Assembly: GCA_038237925.1 (NCBI GenBank)
Contig: JBBRYF010000003.1
Location: forward strand, 1-64,000
Direction: 5' to 3'
Source of the DNA: AC-32 sp038237925
GTDB taxonomy: Bacteria > Actinomycetota > Thermoleophilia > Gaiellales > Gaiellaceae
Length of the DNA stretch: 64,000 nt
The notes beneath the pieces were generated by a model, which was not told the origin of the DNA, searched no databases, and was given only the letters and a program-made list of their open reading frames with translations. The stretch's first letter is position 1. Each line of letters opens with the position of its first letter. Position numbers and translations under genes: made by a program. Below, piece by piece: positions 24,556 through 36,329 of this stretch.

Positions 24556-25554
24556 ATGCGAATCCTCGTCACCGGCGCGGCCGGATTCATCGGCTCGAAC
24601 TTCGTCCGCTTCTGGCTCGAGCGCCACCCGGACGACCACGTTGTCGCCTATGACCTGCTCACGTACGCGGGCAACCGCGAGAGCCTCGCGGACGTCGAGG
24701 AGCGCACCGGTTTCGTCGAAGGCGACATCGCCGACGCCGACCTGGCGGAGCGAACCCTCCGCGACGAGGAGATCGAGGTCGTCGTCAACTTCGCCGCCGA
24801 GTCGCACAACTCGCTCGCCGTCGTCGACCCCGGCCGCTTCTTCCGCACGAACGTGATCGGCACGCAGACGCTGCTCGAGGCGGCGCGTCGCACCGAGCTC
24901 GGCCGCTTCCACCACGTCTCGACCTGCGAGGTCTACGGCGACCTCCCGCTCGACTCCGACGAGGTATTCACCGAAGACTCGCCGTACCAGCCGCGCACGC
25001 CTTACAACGCCTCGAAGGCGGGCGCCGATCACGCCGTCCGCGCGTACTTCGAGACCTACGGGCTGTCGGTCACGATCACGAACTGCTCGAACAACTACGG
25101 GCCGTTCCAGTTCCCGGAGAAGGTGATCCCGCTCTTCGCGACCAACGCGCTCGACGATAAGCCGCTCCCGCTCTACGCCTCGACGGCGAACACGCGCGAA
25201 TGGCTGCACGTGCTCGACCACTGCCGCGCGATCGAGCTCGTGCTGGAGCGCGGGCGGCCGGGCGAGACCTACAACGTCGGCTCGGGGGTCGAGAAGTCGA
25301 TCGAGGAGATCGCCGACGCCGTGCTCGAGCACACGGGGAAGCCGGAGTCGCTGAAGACGATCGTCCCCGACCGGCCCGGGCACGACCGGCGCTACCTGCT
25401 CGACTCGACGAAGATCCGCGAGGAGCTCGGCTGGCGCGACGAGGTCGCCTGGCAAGACGGGATCGCGCAGACGGTCGCCTGGTACGCGGACAACCGCGAG
25501 TGGTGGGAGCCGCTCCGGGGCCGCGCGCCGGTGGACGAAGCGGCCTGGCGCTGA
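24556..25554 (+). CDS. rmlB: dTDP-glucose 4,6-dehydratase
   Basis: Second step of dTDP-L-rhamnose synthesis: dTDP-glucose to dTDP-4-keto-6-deoxyglucose, using bound NAD+. The 332-residue extended SDR has TGAAGFIGSNF (6-16), the AESHNSLAVVDP active-site segment, the catalytic tyrosine and lysine in YNASKAGADH (about 149) and the dehydratase signature NCSNNYGPFQFPEK. The usual HVDRS motif is HNSLA here, a variant also seen in other family members. The gene runs opposite to rmlA-C-D and is separated from them by an MFS gene. Confidence 0.95.
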   Translation: MRILVTGAAGFIGSNFVRFWLERHPDDHVVAYDLLTYAGNRESLADVEERTGFVEGDIADADLAERTLRDEEIEVVVNFAAESHNSLAVVDPGRFFRTNVIGTQTLLEAARRTELGRFHHVSTCEVYGDLPLDSDEVFTEDSPYQPRTPYNASKAGADHAVRAYFETYGLSVTITNCSNNYGPFQFPEKVIPLFATNALDDKPLPLYASTANTREWLHVLDHCRAIELVLERGRPGETYNVGSGVEKSIEEIADAVLEHTGKPESLKTIVPDRPGHDRRYLLDSTKIREELGWRDEVAWQDGIAQTVAWYADNREWWEPLRGRAPVDEAAWR

Positions 25555-25586
25555 GCGCCACTCCTCTCCGGAGGAACCGCGAGTTC

Positions 25587-26759
25587 GTGCTGCTCGAGAC
25601 CGGGCGGCTGCTCTCGAGCGCCGGGACCGCGTCGACGGGGATCGCCTACCCGCTCCTCGTCCTCGCCCTGACACACTCGCCCGCGAAGGCGGGGTTCGTC
25701 GGCTTCGCGCGGCTCCTTCCGTACGCGCTTCTCGCCCTGCCCGCCGGAGTGGCCGCCGACCGCTGGAACCGCAAGGCGCTGATGATCGGTGCGGACGCGC
25801 TGCGAGCGGCCTTCCTCGTCGTCCTCGTGGCCGCGATTCATTACGGCCACGCCGGGTGGCCGCTGATCGCGCTCGTCGCGTTCGGCGAGGGCGCCGGCGC
25901 GGTCGTGTTCGGCGTGGCCCAGGCCGGCGCGCTCCGAGCGATCGTGCCGAAACCGCAGCTTCCCGCAGCCGTCGGCGCCCAGCGGGCGCGGCAGGCCGTG
26001 GTCGAGCTCGTCGGCCCGCCGCTCGGCGGGGCGCTCTTCGCCGTCGGCCGGGCCCTCCCGTTCGCGGTCGACGCCGCCTCGTACGTCTTCTCGATCGCGT
26101 CGCTCAAGGCGATCCGAACACCGTTCCAGGAGCGGCGCGAGCCCGAGGCACGACGACTGCGGGCAGAGGTCGCCGAGGGTTTCCGCTACCTCTGGCGAGA
26201 GCCGTTCATCCGCGCGACGACCTTCCTCTACGCGCTCGGAAACGTGACCATCCCAGCGCTCGTCCTGGTCGTGGTCGTCGTCGGCAGGCGCGAAGGGCTC
26301 TCGAGCGGCGAGATCGGCGGGCTCGTGGCCGCGTTCGGTGCGGCGCTGCTGGCCGGCGCGCTCCTTTCGCCCCTCGTCCGCCGGCGGCTCTCGGTGCGGG
26401 CGATCATCCTGCTCGAGCTCTGGGCCGCCCTCGGCAGCGGCCTCTTCCTGGTTTGGCCGAGCGTCTGGGTCCTCGTCGCGGGGATGCTGCCGCAAGCGCT
26501 CGTGATCCCGGCGACCGACTCGGTGGTCGTCGGCTACCGCGTCGCGATGATCCCGGACCGGCTGCTCGGCCGCGTCGAGAGCGTGAGGAGCAACCTCGCG
26601 CGGCTGATCGACCCGCTCGGCCCCCTGGCGGCCGGCCTGCTCTTAAGCGTGACCTCGCCCCGCGTGACCGTCGCGCTGTTCGTGTGCTGGAGCGCCGCGC
26701 TACTTGTTTGGGGCGTGACGAGCTCGCCGATCCGAGCCGCCCCGCGGGAGGCGGTCTAG
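25587..26759 (+). CDS. MFS exporter
   Basis: A roughly 390-residue major facilitator with about 11-12 membrane helices, related to the MFS_3/EntS-like drug and siderophore exporters. It has the loop motif ADRWNRKALMIGADALRA after helix 2 and paired GLSSGEIGGLVAAFGAALLAGALL segments. The start is uncertain: GTG 25587 has a GGAGGA upstream, but homologous sequence (ATPLRRNREF) extends about ten codons further to near the rmlB stop with no standard start codon, so a non-standard start is possible. Its location inside the rhamnose genes suggests, without proof, that it was inserted between rmlB and rmlD. It overlaps the rmlD 3' end by 4 bp. Confidence 0.82.
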   Translation: MLLETGRLLSSAGTASTGIAYPLLVLALTHSPAKAGFVGFARLLPYALLALPAGVAADRWNRKALMIGADALRAAFLVVLVAAIHYGHAGWPLIALVAFGEGAGAVVFGVAQAGALRAIVPKPQLPAAVGAQRARQAVVELVGPPLGGALFAVGRALPFAVDAASYVFSIASLKAIRTPFQERREPEARRLRAEVAEGFRYLWREPFIRATTFLYALGNVTIPALVLVVVVVGRREGLSSGEIGGLVAAFGAALLAGALLSPLVRRRLSVRAIILLELWAALGSGLFLVWPSVWVLVAGMLPQALVIPATDSVVVGYRVAMIPDRLLGRVESVRSNLARLIDPLGPLAAGLLLSVTSPRVTVALFVCWSAALLVWGVTSSPIRAAPREAV

Positions 26760-27520
26760 AGCCGCTCGAGACAGGCGCGCAGGCCCTCGCGCCAATCCGG
26801 CAGCCGCGGTGCTCCGTCGCGCTCGCTCCGCAGGACCGAGTACGCCGGCCGCGGTGCCGGGCGGCCGAGCTCCTCGGTCCTGATCTCGCGGACGCGGCAG
26901 TCGATCCCGGCCTCCTCGAAGATCGCTACGGCAAACTCGGCCCACGAGCACTGGCCCTCGGCGGCCACGTGCCAGACGCCTCCCGGGAGCGCGAGCAGCT
27001 CGCGCGTCGCCGCGGCCAGGTGGCCGACATACGTGGGCGAGCCGACCTGGTCGGCGACGACGCTGACCTCGTCGCGCTCGCGGCCGAGATGCAGCATGGT
27101 CCGCACGAAGTTCGTCCCCGTCCAGCCGAAGAGCCACGAGCTGCGCACGATCCAGCCTTCGCGAACCTCGCGCTCGCCCTCGAGCTTCGTGCGCCCGTAG
27201 ACGGAGACCGGGCGCGGCTCGTCTGACTCGACGTACGGCTCGCGCTTGGAGCCGTCGAAGACGTAGTCGGTCGAGTAGTAGACGACCGGCGCGCCGAGCG
27301 CGGCGACGTTCCGCGTGCCGAGCACGTTCACGGCTTCGACACCCGCCGGGTCGCCCTCGGCGCCGTCGACGTCCGTCCACGCGGCGGCGTGCAGGACGAG
27401 ATCCGTCTCGACCGAGAACGGCTGCGTCACGTCGAGCTCCTCGCGCGTGCGCGCGTCCGCATCGGGAAAGGCCTCGCGCAACGCGGCGCCGAGCTGGCCT
27501 CCCGCGCCGGTCAGGAGCAC
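26756..27520 (-). CDS. rmlD: dTDP-4-dehydrorhamnose reductase
   Basis: Final step of dTDP-L-rhamnose synthesis, an NAD(P)H-dependent reduction. The 254-residue SDR has LTGAGGQLGAALREAFP at its start, LHAAAWTDVDGAE, YYSTDYVFDGSK, the catalytic YxxxK in YGRTKLEGE and RSSWLFGWTGTNFVRTM. It is somewhat shorter than the usual 280-300. The GTG start at 27520 lies inside the last codons of rmlC (10-bp overlap), the third gene of the minus-strand rmlA-rmlC-rmlD operon. Confidence 0.93.
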   Translation of the reverse strand: MLLTGAGGQLGAALREAFPDADARTREELDVTQPFSVETDLVLHAAAWTDVDGAEGDPAGVEAVNVLGTRNVAALGAPVVYYSTDYVFDGSKREPYVESDEPRPVSVYGRTKLEGEREVREGWIVRSSWLFGWTGTNFVRTMLHLGRERDEVSVVADQVGSPTYVGHLAAATRELLALPGGVWHVAAEGQCSWAEFAVAIFEEAGIDCRVREIRTEELGRPAPRPAYSVLRSERDGAPRLPDWREGLRACLERL

Positions 27521-27978
27521 GCGGCGAGGTCGCGCTCGGAAAGGAGCGGCGAGTCCGTGCTCCAGAGGTGCTTCACGCGCGGGTCGGCCCAGCAGATGCC
27601 CTGCTCGTCGGGGTTCTCGGGGTCGTACTCCTCGGTGACGTGGTAGCAGAAGACGAGATCGGTGAGAGCCTCGAAGCCGTGCGCGTGGCGGCCGGGGATG
27701 TAGACCGCAACCGGGTTGGCATCGCCGATGTCGGCCGTGAACGTCTCGCCGCTCTCGCGGTCGAGCACGACCACGCGCGCGGTCCCGGAGAGGCACGCGA
27801 ACAGATCGTCCTGGCCCCGCTCGTGAAAGTGCAGCCCGCGGATCACGCCCTGGCGCGAGAAGGAGACGTTCGTCTGCACCGTCGGCTTCGGCAGCAGGCT
27901 CTCGCGGCGCAGCTCGAAGAACCAGCCGCGCTCGTCCTCGAACCGGCGCAGCGGGACGACCTGGATCCCGTCGATCAC
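27511..27978 (-). CDS. rmlC: dTDP-4-dehydrorhamnose 3,5-epimerase
   Basis: Third step of the rhamnose pathway, a cupin-fold epimerase. The 155-residue protein has FFELRRESLLP, QTNVSFSRQGVIRGLHFHERGQ (catalytic histidine and the GLHFH signature, about 47-57), a YIPGRHAHGFEAL segment and the C-terminal YDPENPDEQGICWADP. The usual length is 180-200, so the C-terminus is short. GTG 27978 overlaps the rmlA stop by four bases. Confidence 0.93.
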   Translation of the reverse strand: MIDGIQVVPLRRFEDERGWFFELRRESLLPKPTVQTNVSFSRQGVIRGLHFHERGQDDLFACLSGTARVVVLDRESGETFTADIGDANPVAVYIPGRHAHGFEALTDLVFCYHVTEEYDPENPDEQGICWADPRVKHLWSTDSPLLSERDLAACS

Positions 27979-28742
27979 TTGTTCACCCCCGTCTCCTCGA
28001 TCAGCCGCCCGACGTCGGCGAGGTCCTGCCAGTGCTTGCCGCCGTCGTGCCACCAGCCCTCGACGCGGCGGACCTCGAGCTGGCCGCGACGGGCGAACTC
28101 GCGATTGACGTCGGTGATCTCGAGCTCACCGCGACTGGACGGCTCCAGCGAGTCGACGATTTCGAACACCTCCGGCGGATAGCCGTAGAGCCCGACCACG
28201 GCGTCGCTCGACGGCGGGCTGTCGTAACGCGTGTCGACGACACCCGCCTTCTCGACGATGTCGGTTACCGACCCGTCACCGTCGTAGGCGACCACGCCGA
28301 AGTTCTCGGGGTCGGGCACGTCCTTGACGAAGATGACCGCTCCGTCCTGCCAGGACTCGACCGCCTCGCGCTGGGCGTGCTCGAAGATGTTGTCGCCGAG
28401 GCAGGCGAGCAGCCGATCGCCGCGCGCGAAGTCACGAGCCATGCCCACGACCTGCGCGATCCCGCCGGGCTCCGTCTGCACCTTGTAGGTGAGATCGAGA
28501 TCGAACAGGAGCTCGCTCCCGCCGCGGTCCTCGACGCGCCCGTCGCCGAGCAGGTCGATGAACTGACCCGCGTGCTGCTGGCCGGTGACGAGCAGCACCT
28601 CGCGCACGCCGAGCCGCTGCAGCAGCTGGAGCGGGTAGTAGACCATCGGCCACCTGCCGACCGGCAGCAGGTGCTTGTTGGTGACGCGCGTGAGCTCGGC
28701 CAGGCGCGTGGCGGAGCCGCCTGCGCAGATCAGTCCCTTCAT
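27975..28742 (-). CDS. rmlA: Glucose-1-phosphate thymidylyltransferase
   Basis: First step of dTDP-rhamnose synthesis: dTTP plus glucose-1-phosphate. The 255-residue nucleotidyltransferase has KGLICAGGSATRLAELT at the N-terminus (the GGxGTRL signature with Ala in place of the second Gly), NKHLLPVGRWPMVYYPL with the substrate lysine, GDNIFEHAQ, and GWWHDGGKHWQDL near the end. It is shorter than canonical RmlA (about 290) and belongs to the short form. It leads the minus-strand rmlA-rmlC-rmlD operon; 18 bp upstream lies the end of the MMPL gene. Confidence 0.92.
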   Translation of the reverse strand: MKGLICAGGSATRLAELTRVTNKHLLPVGRWPMVYYPLQLLQRLGVREVLLVTGQQHAGQFIDLLGDGRVEDRGGSELLFDLDLTYKVQTEPGGIAQVVGMARDFARGDRLLACLGDNIFEHAQREAVESWQDGAVIFVKDVPDPENFGVVAYDGDGSVTDIVEKAGVVDTRYDSPPSSDAVVGLYGYPPEVFEIVDSLEPSSRGELEITDVNREFARRGQLEVRRVEGWWHDGGKHWQDLADVGRLIEETGVNK

Positions 28743-28760
28743 CGCGCAGATCGTATTGGG

Positions 28761-30932
28761 CTAGCGGCCCGCCGGTCGCAGCGCGGGCTTCGGCCGCTCG
28801 AGCGGCGAGGGCGGCACGCGCACGACCCTGGCGAGGCGGGTCGGGAGCCACCAGTTCCAGCGGCCAAAAAGGGCCATCAGCGACGGGACGAGCAGCGCGC
28901 GCACGATCGTCGCGTCCACGAAGATCGCCACGGCGAGACCGAGGCCGAACTCCTGCAGGCCCACCACGCGGCCGGCGACGAACCCGGAGAACGCAGCGAC
29001 CATGACGATCGCCGCCGCCGTCACGATCCGGCCCGTTCGTTCGAGCCCGAGCCCGACCGCGCGAACGTTGTCGTGCGTCTCGTCCCATGCCTCGCGCATG
29101 CGCGTGACCAGGAAGACCTCGTAGTCCATCGAGAGCCCGAAGAGCATCGCGAAGAGGAAGATCGGGATCCAGGCCTCGATCTGCTGGAACTCGTAGAGCC
29201 CGAGCAGGCTCTTGCCGACCCCCCACTTGAACACGACGACGAGCAGGCCGTAGCTCGCGCCCACCGAGAGCAGGTTCAGCAGCACGGCCTTGAGCGGCAA
29301 GAGCAGCGAGCGGAACGCCCGCATCAGCAGCAGGTAGGTCAGCACCAGCACGCCGAGCACGAGCCACGGGAAGACCGCGTACGAGCGGTCGATGAAGTCC
29401 ACGCCCTGCGGCGGCCCACCCCCGGCGAGCACGCGCACGCCCGCGGGCCAGACCGTCGACGGGATCAGCTTGCCGCGCAGGGTGTGCACGAACGTCTGCG
29501 CCGGCCCCTCGCCGTACTCGTGCTTCCCGGCGACGACGATCTGGGCGTAGCGGCCGCTTGCGTCGATGAACGGCCGCCCCGGCCGGTAGCGGACGAACAC
29601 GACCTCCGGGTCGCGCCGGATGCGCGTCACGAGCGCGCGGATCGACCGCTGTACGCGAGGCGAGGCCGCCCCGCCCGGCCTGCCCGTGTCGACGATCAGC
29701 TGGGTCGGCGAGAGCGCGCCGGCGCCCACGGACTTGCTGAGGATCGCGAAGCCGTGAACGGCCTGTGGGCTCTGCGGGATCCCCTTCGCCGAGCCCGGGG
29801 TGAGCTTGAGCGCGAAGACCGGGAGCGCAGCGGCGACGAGCAGCAGCGCGCCGGCCGCGAGGAAGGCCGCGGGCCGGCGCATGATCGCGGCCGCGAGGCG
29901 CTCCCAGAAGCCCCGCCGGCCGGGATCGCCGCCGAGGCGCCACACGCGGACGCGCCGGGTTCCTCCGCGGCCGTACAGCGAGAGCAACGCGGGCTGCAGC
30001 GTCGTCGCGGCGAGAATCGAGACGAGCGGGATCAGGAAGCCGCCGATCCCCATCGACTGCATGAACGGCGAGGGCATGAACAAGAGCAGCGCGAGCCCGA
30101 TCGCCACGGTCGCACCCGAGAAGACGACCGCGCGCCCGGCGGTCGCCATCGTCCTCATGACCGCGTCCTCCTTCGAGCCCCCGCGCTCGAGCTCCTCGCG
30201 GAACCGGTAGACGACGAGCAGCGAGTAGTCGATCGCGATCCCGAGGCCGATCAGCTGCACCAGGTTCGTGACGTACGTCGCCATGGTCACGTAGTGCGCG
30301 AAGACGTAGACGAGCCCGAGCGTGCCTTCGATCGTGCACGCCGCGAAGAGCAGCGGGATGGTGACGGCCCAGGAGAGGCCGAACACGAGCACCAGCACGG
30401 CGAGCGCGACCGGGATTGCGATCTCGAACTCGCCCTTGCGCAGGTCCTGGTTGAAGATCGGGTCGAGGTCGTGCTGGATCGCCGCCTGCCCGGTCACGAA
30501 CGAGCGGACATCGCCCGCATTCGGGAGCCTGCGTAGGACGTCGTCGGTGTACCTCTTGGCCGTCGCGAGGTCGATCGTCGAAACGATGTCGCCGTAGAGG
30601 ACGTGCTGTCCGCCGGGAACGAGCAGGCGCGCGTGCCCGGTCGGGACCGCGGTCGCTGCGTCGGCGAGCCGGCGCTGCAGCCGCAACCGGAGCTGCCGCT
30701 CGCCCGCGTCGCGAACCGTGAAGACGACCGTGAACGAACCGTCGCTGCGGTCGCCGTAGTGCTCCTTGAGGATCGTCCGCGCGCGCTCGGAGTCGGTCCC
30801 CGGCATGGTGAACGTGTTCGAGAGCAGCGCCGAGAGCTTCGTCGAATACCAGCCTCCGGCCAGGAGAACGACGAGCCAGGCCGCGAGGACTGGCCAGCGA
30901 TAGCGAAGAATCCAGCGCGTCCAGCGCTCCAA
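28761..30932 (-). CDS. MMPL/RND-family membrane transporter
   Basis: A 723-residue member of the MMPL subset of RND permeases, known for lipid export in mycobacteria. It has one N-terminal helix, a large external loop, a block of five to six helices including VQLIGLGIAIDYSLLVVYRFREEL (about 230-253, the signature region), a second external loop from about 370, and a second helical block containing FGLSMDYEVFLVTRMREAW. The two YS/YE segments place a conserved Asp-Tyr pair in each half, the probable proton relay. The rml operon follows closely, so the two may be co-transcribed, but the exported lipid is unknown. Confidence 0.92.
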   Translation of the reverse strand: MERWTRWILRYRWPVLAAWLVVLLAGGWYSTKLSALLSNTFTMPGTDSERARTILKEHYGDRSDGSFTVVFTVRDAGERQLRLRLQRRLADAATAVPTGHARLLVPGGQHVLYGDIVSTIDLATAKRYTDDVLRRLPNAGDVRSFVTGQAAIQHDLDPIFNQDLRKGEFEIAIPVALAVLVLVFGLSWAVTIPLLFAACTIEGTLGLVYVFAHYVTMATYVTNLVQLIGLGIAIDYSLLVVYRFREELERGGSKEDAVMRTMATAGRAVVFSGATVAIGLALLLFMPSPFMQSMGIGGFLIPLVSILAATTLQPALLSLYGRGGTRRVRVWRLGGDPGRRGFWERLAAAIMRRPAAFLAAGALLLVAAALPVFALKLTPGSAKGIPQSPQAVHGFAILSKSVGAGALSPTQLIVDTGRPGGAASPRVQRSIRALVTRIRRDPEVVFVRYRPGRPFIDASGRYAQIVVAGKHEYGEGPAQTFVHTLRGKLIPSTVWPAGVRVLAGGGPPQGVDFIDRSYAVFPWLVLGVLVLTYLLLMRAFRSLLLPLKAVLLNLLSVGASYGLLVVVFKWGVGKSLLGLYEFQQIEAWIPIFLFAMLFGLSMDYEVFLVTRMREAWDETHDNVRAVGLGLERTGRIVTAAAIVMVAAFSGFVAGRVVGLQEFGLGLAVAIFVDATIVRALLVPSLMALFGRWNWWLPTRLARVVRVPPSPLERPKPALRPAGR

Positions 30933-31029
30933 GTGCGGCGGCTCCCCTGACCCGGTGACGATCGCTAAGCTAGTAGCGGCTAACTTACCAGATCCCCTCC
31001 CGGCCGATTACCGTTTACCCAGAGGAGCA

Positions 31030-31463
31030 ATGAGAAGGCGCACCGACATCGACCAGCTGCACGACGAGATCCAGGAGCTGGTGGACGAGCTGTGGCACCT
31101 GCCGCGCTTCGCGGGAGGCCGGCGCGGCTTCCGCCCGCAGGTCGACTGCATCCGCAGCGAGGACCCGCCCGCGCTGCACATCGTCGTGGAGGTGCCCGGC
31201 GTGGATCCCTCGTCGATCAAGGTTGTCGCCGCCGACCGCGTGCTCGTGGTCGCCGGCGAGCGGTGCCGGCCGCCGATCAGCGGGCGCTACCGCCAGCTCG
31301 AGATCGAATACGGCCCCTTCCAGCGCCGGATCCAACTCGACGAGCCCGTGGACAGCGGCGCCGCCACCGCGCGCTACGAGGGGGGAATGCTGACCGTCGA
31401 GCTCCCGATCGCGCCAATGCCACCGCAGACGGCGCGCGTCTCCATCGCGATCCGAGGCCGAGC

Positions 31464-31467
<4 letters not shown>
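31030..31467 (+). CDS. Small heat-shock protein (Hsp20 family)
   Basis: A 145-residue ATP-independent chaperone that holds unfolding proteins. The alpha-crystallin domain runs from about residue 38 to 140: LHIVVEVPGVDPSSIKV, VLVVAGER, YGPFQRRIQLDEPVD and the terminal A-x-x-x-G-x-L motif in ARYEGGMLTVELP. ATG 31030 is chosen because AGAGGAG lies 4 bp upstream; an in-frame start 75 bp earlier would add an unlikely leader. The 97-bp gap upstream contains a TAGCGGCTA palindrome (30974-30982). The stop overlaps the lon start (GTGA). Confidence 0.9.
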
Positions 31468-33881
<2,414 letters not shown>

Positions 33882-34002
33882 CACCGCCTGCGCTGAGGGT
33901 AGAGAATCCCCGCTCGTGGTAAACGGCCGCACGATGAACCGCGCGGCCTTTCAGGCGGCATCGCCAGCGATGCCTCAACGGAGCGAAAGGACGGGCCTCC
34001 TC

Positions 34003-34419
34003 ATGGCCAAGGCGAAGGACAAGCTCGAAGACGCGAAGCCCTACGTGAAGCGGGCGCTTCAGGACGAGGAGCTGCGCGACAACCTGCGCAGCGCCTACGC
34101 CACCGCTCGTGACGTGTACGACGAGCTGATCGGCAACCGCAGCGTGACCGGCGTCGCAACGCGGGTCGCGAGCGACAAGGACATCCAGGATCAGCTCCGC
34201 TCGGCCATCGAAGATCTCCGCACCGCGGCCGACCGCGTCCAGGGGAACGAGAAGCACACGGGACGCAACAGCACCATGCTGCTGGCCGGCATCGCCCTCG
34301 GGATCCTCTTCAACCCGATGACCGGGCCCGAGACCCGGCGCTGGCTGAAGGACCGGATCTTCGGCGAGGACGAGGAGTTCGGCTACGGCGGCGGCGGCGC
34401 TAGCGGGAACTCGAGCTAA
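34003..34419 (+). CDS. YtxH-like membrane-associated protein
   Basis: A 138-residue protein with an amphipathic, charged N-terminal half rich in KDKLEDAKPYVKRAL/LRDNLRSAYATARDVYDEL helices, then one short hydrophobic stretch (about 91-107, STMLLAGIALGILFNPMTG) followed by PETRRWLKDRIFG and an acidic/glycine tail. This layout resembles the YtxH/gas-vesicle-like general stress proteins. ATG 34003 is preferred to an upstream GTG because the hydrophilic helices begin there. Location after hsp20-lon supports a stress role, as inference. Confidence 0.65.
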   Translation: MAKAKDKLEDAKPYVKRALQDEELRDNLRSAYATARDVYDELIGNRSVTGVATRVASDKDIQDQLRSAIEDLRTAADRVQGNEKHTGRNSTMLLAGIALGILFNPMTGPETRRWLKDRIFGEDEEFGYGGGGASGNSS

Positions 34420-35879
34420 GGGCGGGGAGCCTTCGGCCTGAGGCCGAGGGCCGTCGTGACCTGAGCCTCGCCGCCGCCGCGGCGGGCCATCGCGCGCTGC
34501 AGCGAGCCGGGGTCAAGGCCACTCGCCGACGAGATGTCGGAGACCTGCAGCAGGATCGCGGCGGGCTTCGGAGCCGGATCGGAGATCCCGGTCTGCGCGA
34601 GCCAGCCTGCCACGTTGTAGAAACGAACGTCCTGCAGATGCTTCCACGCCTCGAGGTACGGCGTCGGGTTCACGGCGCCGTCGTAGCCCATGAAGAGCAG
34701 TGAGAACGGGTGCACCTCGAAGTGCAGGTGCGTGGGTGTGCCCTGAGCGTCGCCGGTGTTGCCGACGAAGCCGAGTACCTCGCCCGCCTTCACGTGGCGT
34801 CCGTCCTTCGCCAGCGGCGTGAACGCGGAGAGATGGGCGTAGTAGAACTGGTTGCCCTGCTCGTCGCGGAGCCAGAGGCGATTGCCGCCGAGGTTGTTCC
34901 AGCCGACCGAGAACACGATCCCGTCGGCGCAGGCGAGCAGCGGCGCGCCCAGCGAGGCAAAGATGTCGTCGCCGTGGTGCCAGTTCCCCGGGACGTCGCC
35001 GCGGAAGGCTCCGAAGGTGTCGCTGAACGACGAGGGGCCGTAGACAGGGAAGACGTAGCCGCCTCCGGTGAGCTTCGGCTGCAGCCCCGTCGGGGGCTGA
35101 AGCAGCGATGGTGATGTCCCGCCGTGCTTCGTCGGCTCGGGAGCGACGGGCGTCTTCCGCGCCTGTTTCGGCTGCCGTGTCACGGGTCCCGGGACAACCG
35201 GCTTCGGGGCGGGCGTCGCGCTCGACTGGACGCTCGCCTCGGCGTAGCCGACCCGGATCTCCGAGCCGGCCGGGAGCGTGCCGTGCGGTGCCGTCAGGTG
35301 GATCGCGAGCGCGGTCACGAAACCGTGAAAGCCGCTCGAGCCGCCGGCGCCGGAACTCGAGTCCGTTCCCTCCTCGAGGGTCACGGCGTAACCCCAGTCG
35401 CCGAGCGCTGCACGGCCGTTCAGCGCGACCGAAACGGCGGACCCGAGAACGGTAAGACCAGAGATCGTGGCACCCGAGAAGTCGCCGCTCGCCGCAGCCC
35501 GACGCGTCGAGCCCTTCGCCGCGCCCTTGATCACTGACGCCGTGACCTCGCCGCCGAAGGCGTTGAGCGACTGAATCTCGCTCGTCGCCGCTGCGGTGGC
35601 CGAGCCACCGGAGTCGCTCGAGGCGGAGGCGCTGATCGGCCCGGTCGTGACAACCGAGCCGTCTGCGGGATAGGCGAAGCTCGAGCCGAACGCGGCATGG
35701 TACGGGGGCGAAGAGATCACGCCCGCCTGGGCCCCGGCCTGCCCGGGCACGATCACCTGGATCGCGATGGCGCGCGAGGATGCGCCCGCTGTCGAGCCGG
35801 CTCCGCCGGCACCGCCCGTCCCAGCGACCAGGACGGTCAGACCTGCAAGCGCCACGAAAATCGTGAGCCGCTTTCCCAC
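34416..35879 (-). CDS. Exported M23 metallopeptidase-domain protein
   Basis: A 487-residue secreted protein. After a signal peptide (about 1-25) comes a Gly/Ser/Ala-rich beta domain (about 40-215, resembling choice-of-anchor domains), a Pro-rich linker, and an M23 (LytM) domain (about 275-400) with zinc-site motifs HHGDDIFASLGAP and THLHFEVHP. The C-terminal 80 residues are not recognisable. M23 enzymes cleave peptidoglycan cross-bridges; both zinc motifs are intact, so activity is plausible. Start GTG 35879 puts the signal peptide at the N-terminus; an upstream TTG (35921) is possible. Confidence 0.85.
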   Translation of the reverse strand: MGKRLTIFVALAGLTVLVAGTGGAGGAGSTAGASSRAIAIQVIVPGQAGAQAGVISSPPYHAAFGSSFAYPADGSVVTTGPISASASSDSGGSATAAATSEIQSLNAFGGEVTASVIKGAAKGSTRRAAASGDFSGATISGLTVLGSAVSVALNGRAALGDWGYAVTLEEGTDSSSGAGGSSGFHGFVTALAIHLTAPHGTLPAGSEIRVGYAEASVQSSATPAPKPVVPGPVTRQPKQARKTPVAPEPTKHGGTSPSLLQPPTGLQPKLTGGGYVFPVYGPSSFSDTFGAFRGDVPGNWHHGDDIFASLGAPLLACADGIVFSVGWNNLGGNRLWLRDEQGNQFYYAHLSAFTPLAKDGRHVKAGEVLGFVGNTGDAQGTPTHLHFEVHPFSLLFMGYDGAVNPTPYLEAWKHLQDVRFYNVAGWLAQTGISDPAPKPAAILLQVSDISSASGLDPGSLQRAMARRGGGEAQVTTALGLRPKAPRP

Positions 35880-35935
35880 CGTCCCCCCATTATCGGCAAA
35901 GAACGCGACAGCGTGACGCAAATTGCGGGAAAACC

Positions 35936-36328
35936 CTAGGCGTCGGCGTGCAGGCGGCGCTTGGCGAACTCGGCGAACCGGGCCCGCTCCTCGTCGCTCG
36001 GGCCGAGTGGTTCCGAGCCGTACGCGGGATCGGCTGCGACCTCCCCGGCGACCGTTCGAACCTCGGCGACGACGCGCTCGTGGTGCTCCGGAGTGCGCAT
36101 CAGCTGCTCGGCCCAGGTCGCGTCGTCGTCGGTGTCGACGTCGTGCTCCACGAGCAGCCTGCCGAGCAGGATGCCCACGCGGATGTATGCGAACGTCCGG
36201 AACGCGAGCAGCCTGCGTGGAGAGTCCACGAGCTCGCCGACCTCGGGATGCTCGGCCTGGATCTGCTCGACGATCGAGCCGATCGGCTCATCTACGAGCG
36301 GAATCCAGAACTCGTCGTTGCTTGCCAC
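35936..36328 (-). CDS. Conserved-looking hypothetical protein
   Basis: A 130-residue acidic, soluble protein with no membrane helix and no motif I recognise. It is rich in Glu/Asp/Arg and appears alpha-helical (PIGSIVEQIQAEHPEVGELV; LLAFRTFAYIRVGILLGRLLVEHDV). It sits between the M23 gene and the TauE/SafE pair, in the same direction, one base from the downstream transporter gene. Coding is supported by length and by codon composition like the neighbours; function unknown. Confidence 0.6.
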   Translation of the reverse strand: MASNDEFWIPLVDEPIGSIVEQIQAEHPEVGELVDSPRRLLAFRTFAYIRVGILLGRLLVEHDVDTDDDATWAEQLMRTPEHHERVVAEVRTVAGEVAADPAYGSEPLGPSDEERARFAEFAKRRLHADA

Positions 36329-36329
36329 G

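Noticed and set aside
28032..30536. 834-codon plus-strand frame opposite rmlA and the MMPL gene
   Set aside because: Highly biased Arg/Glu/His composition, no motif; a shadow of the MMPL gene.
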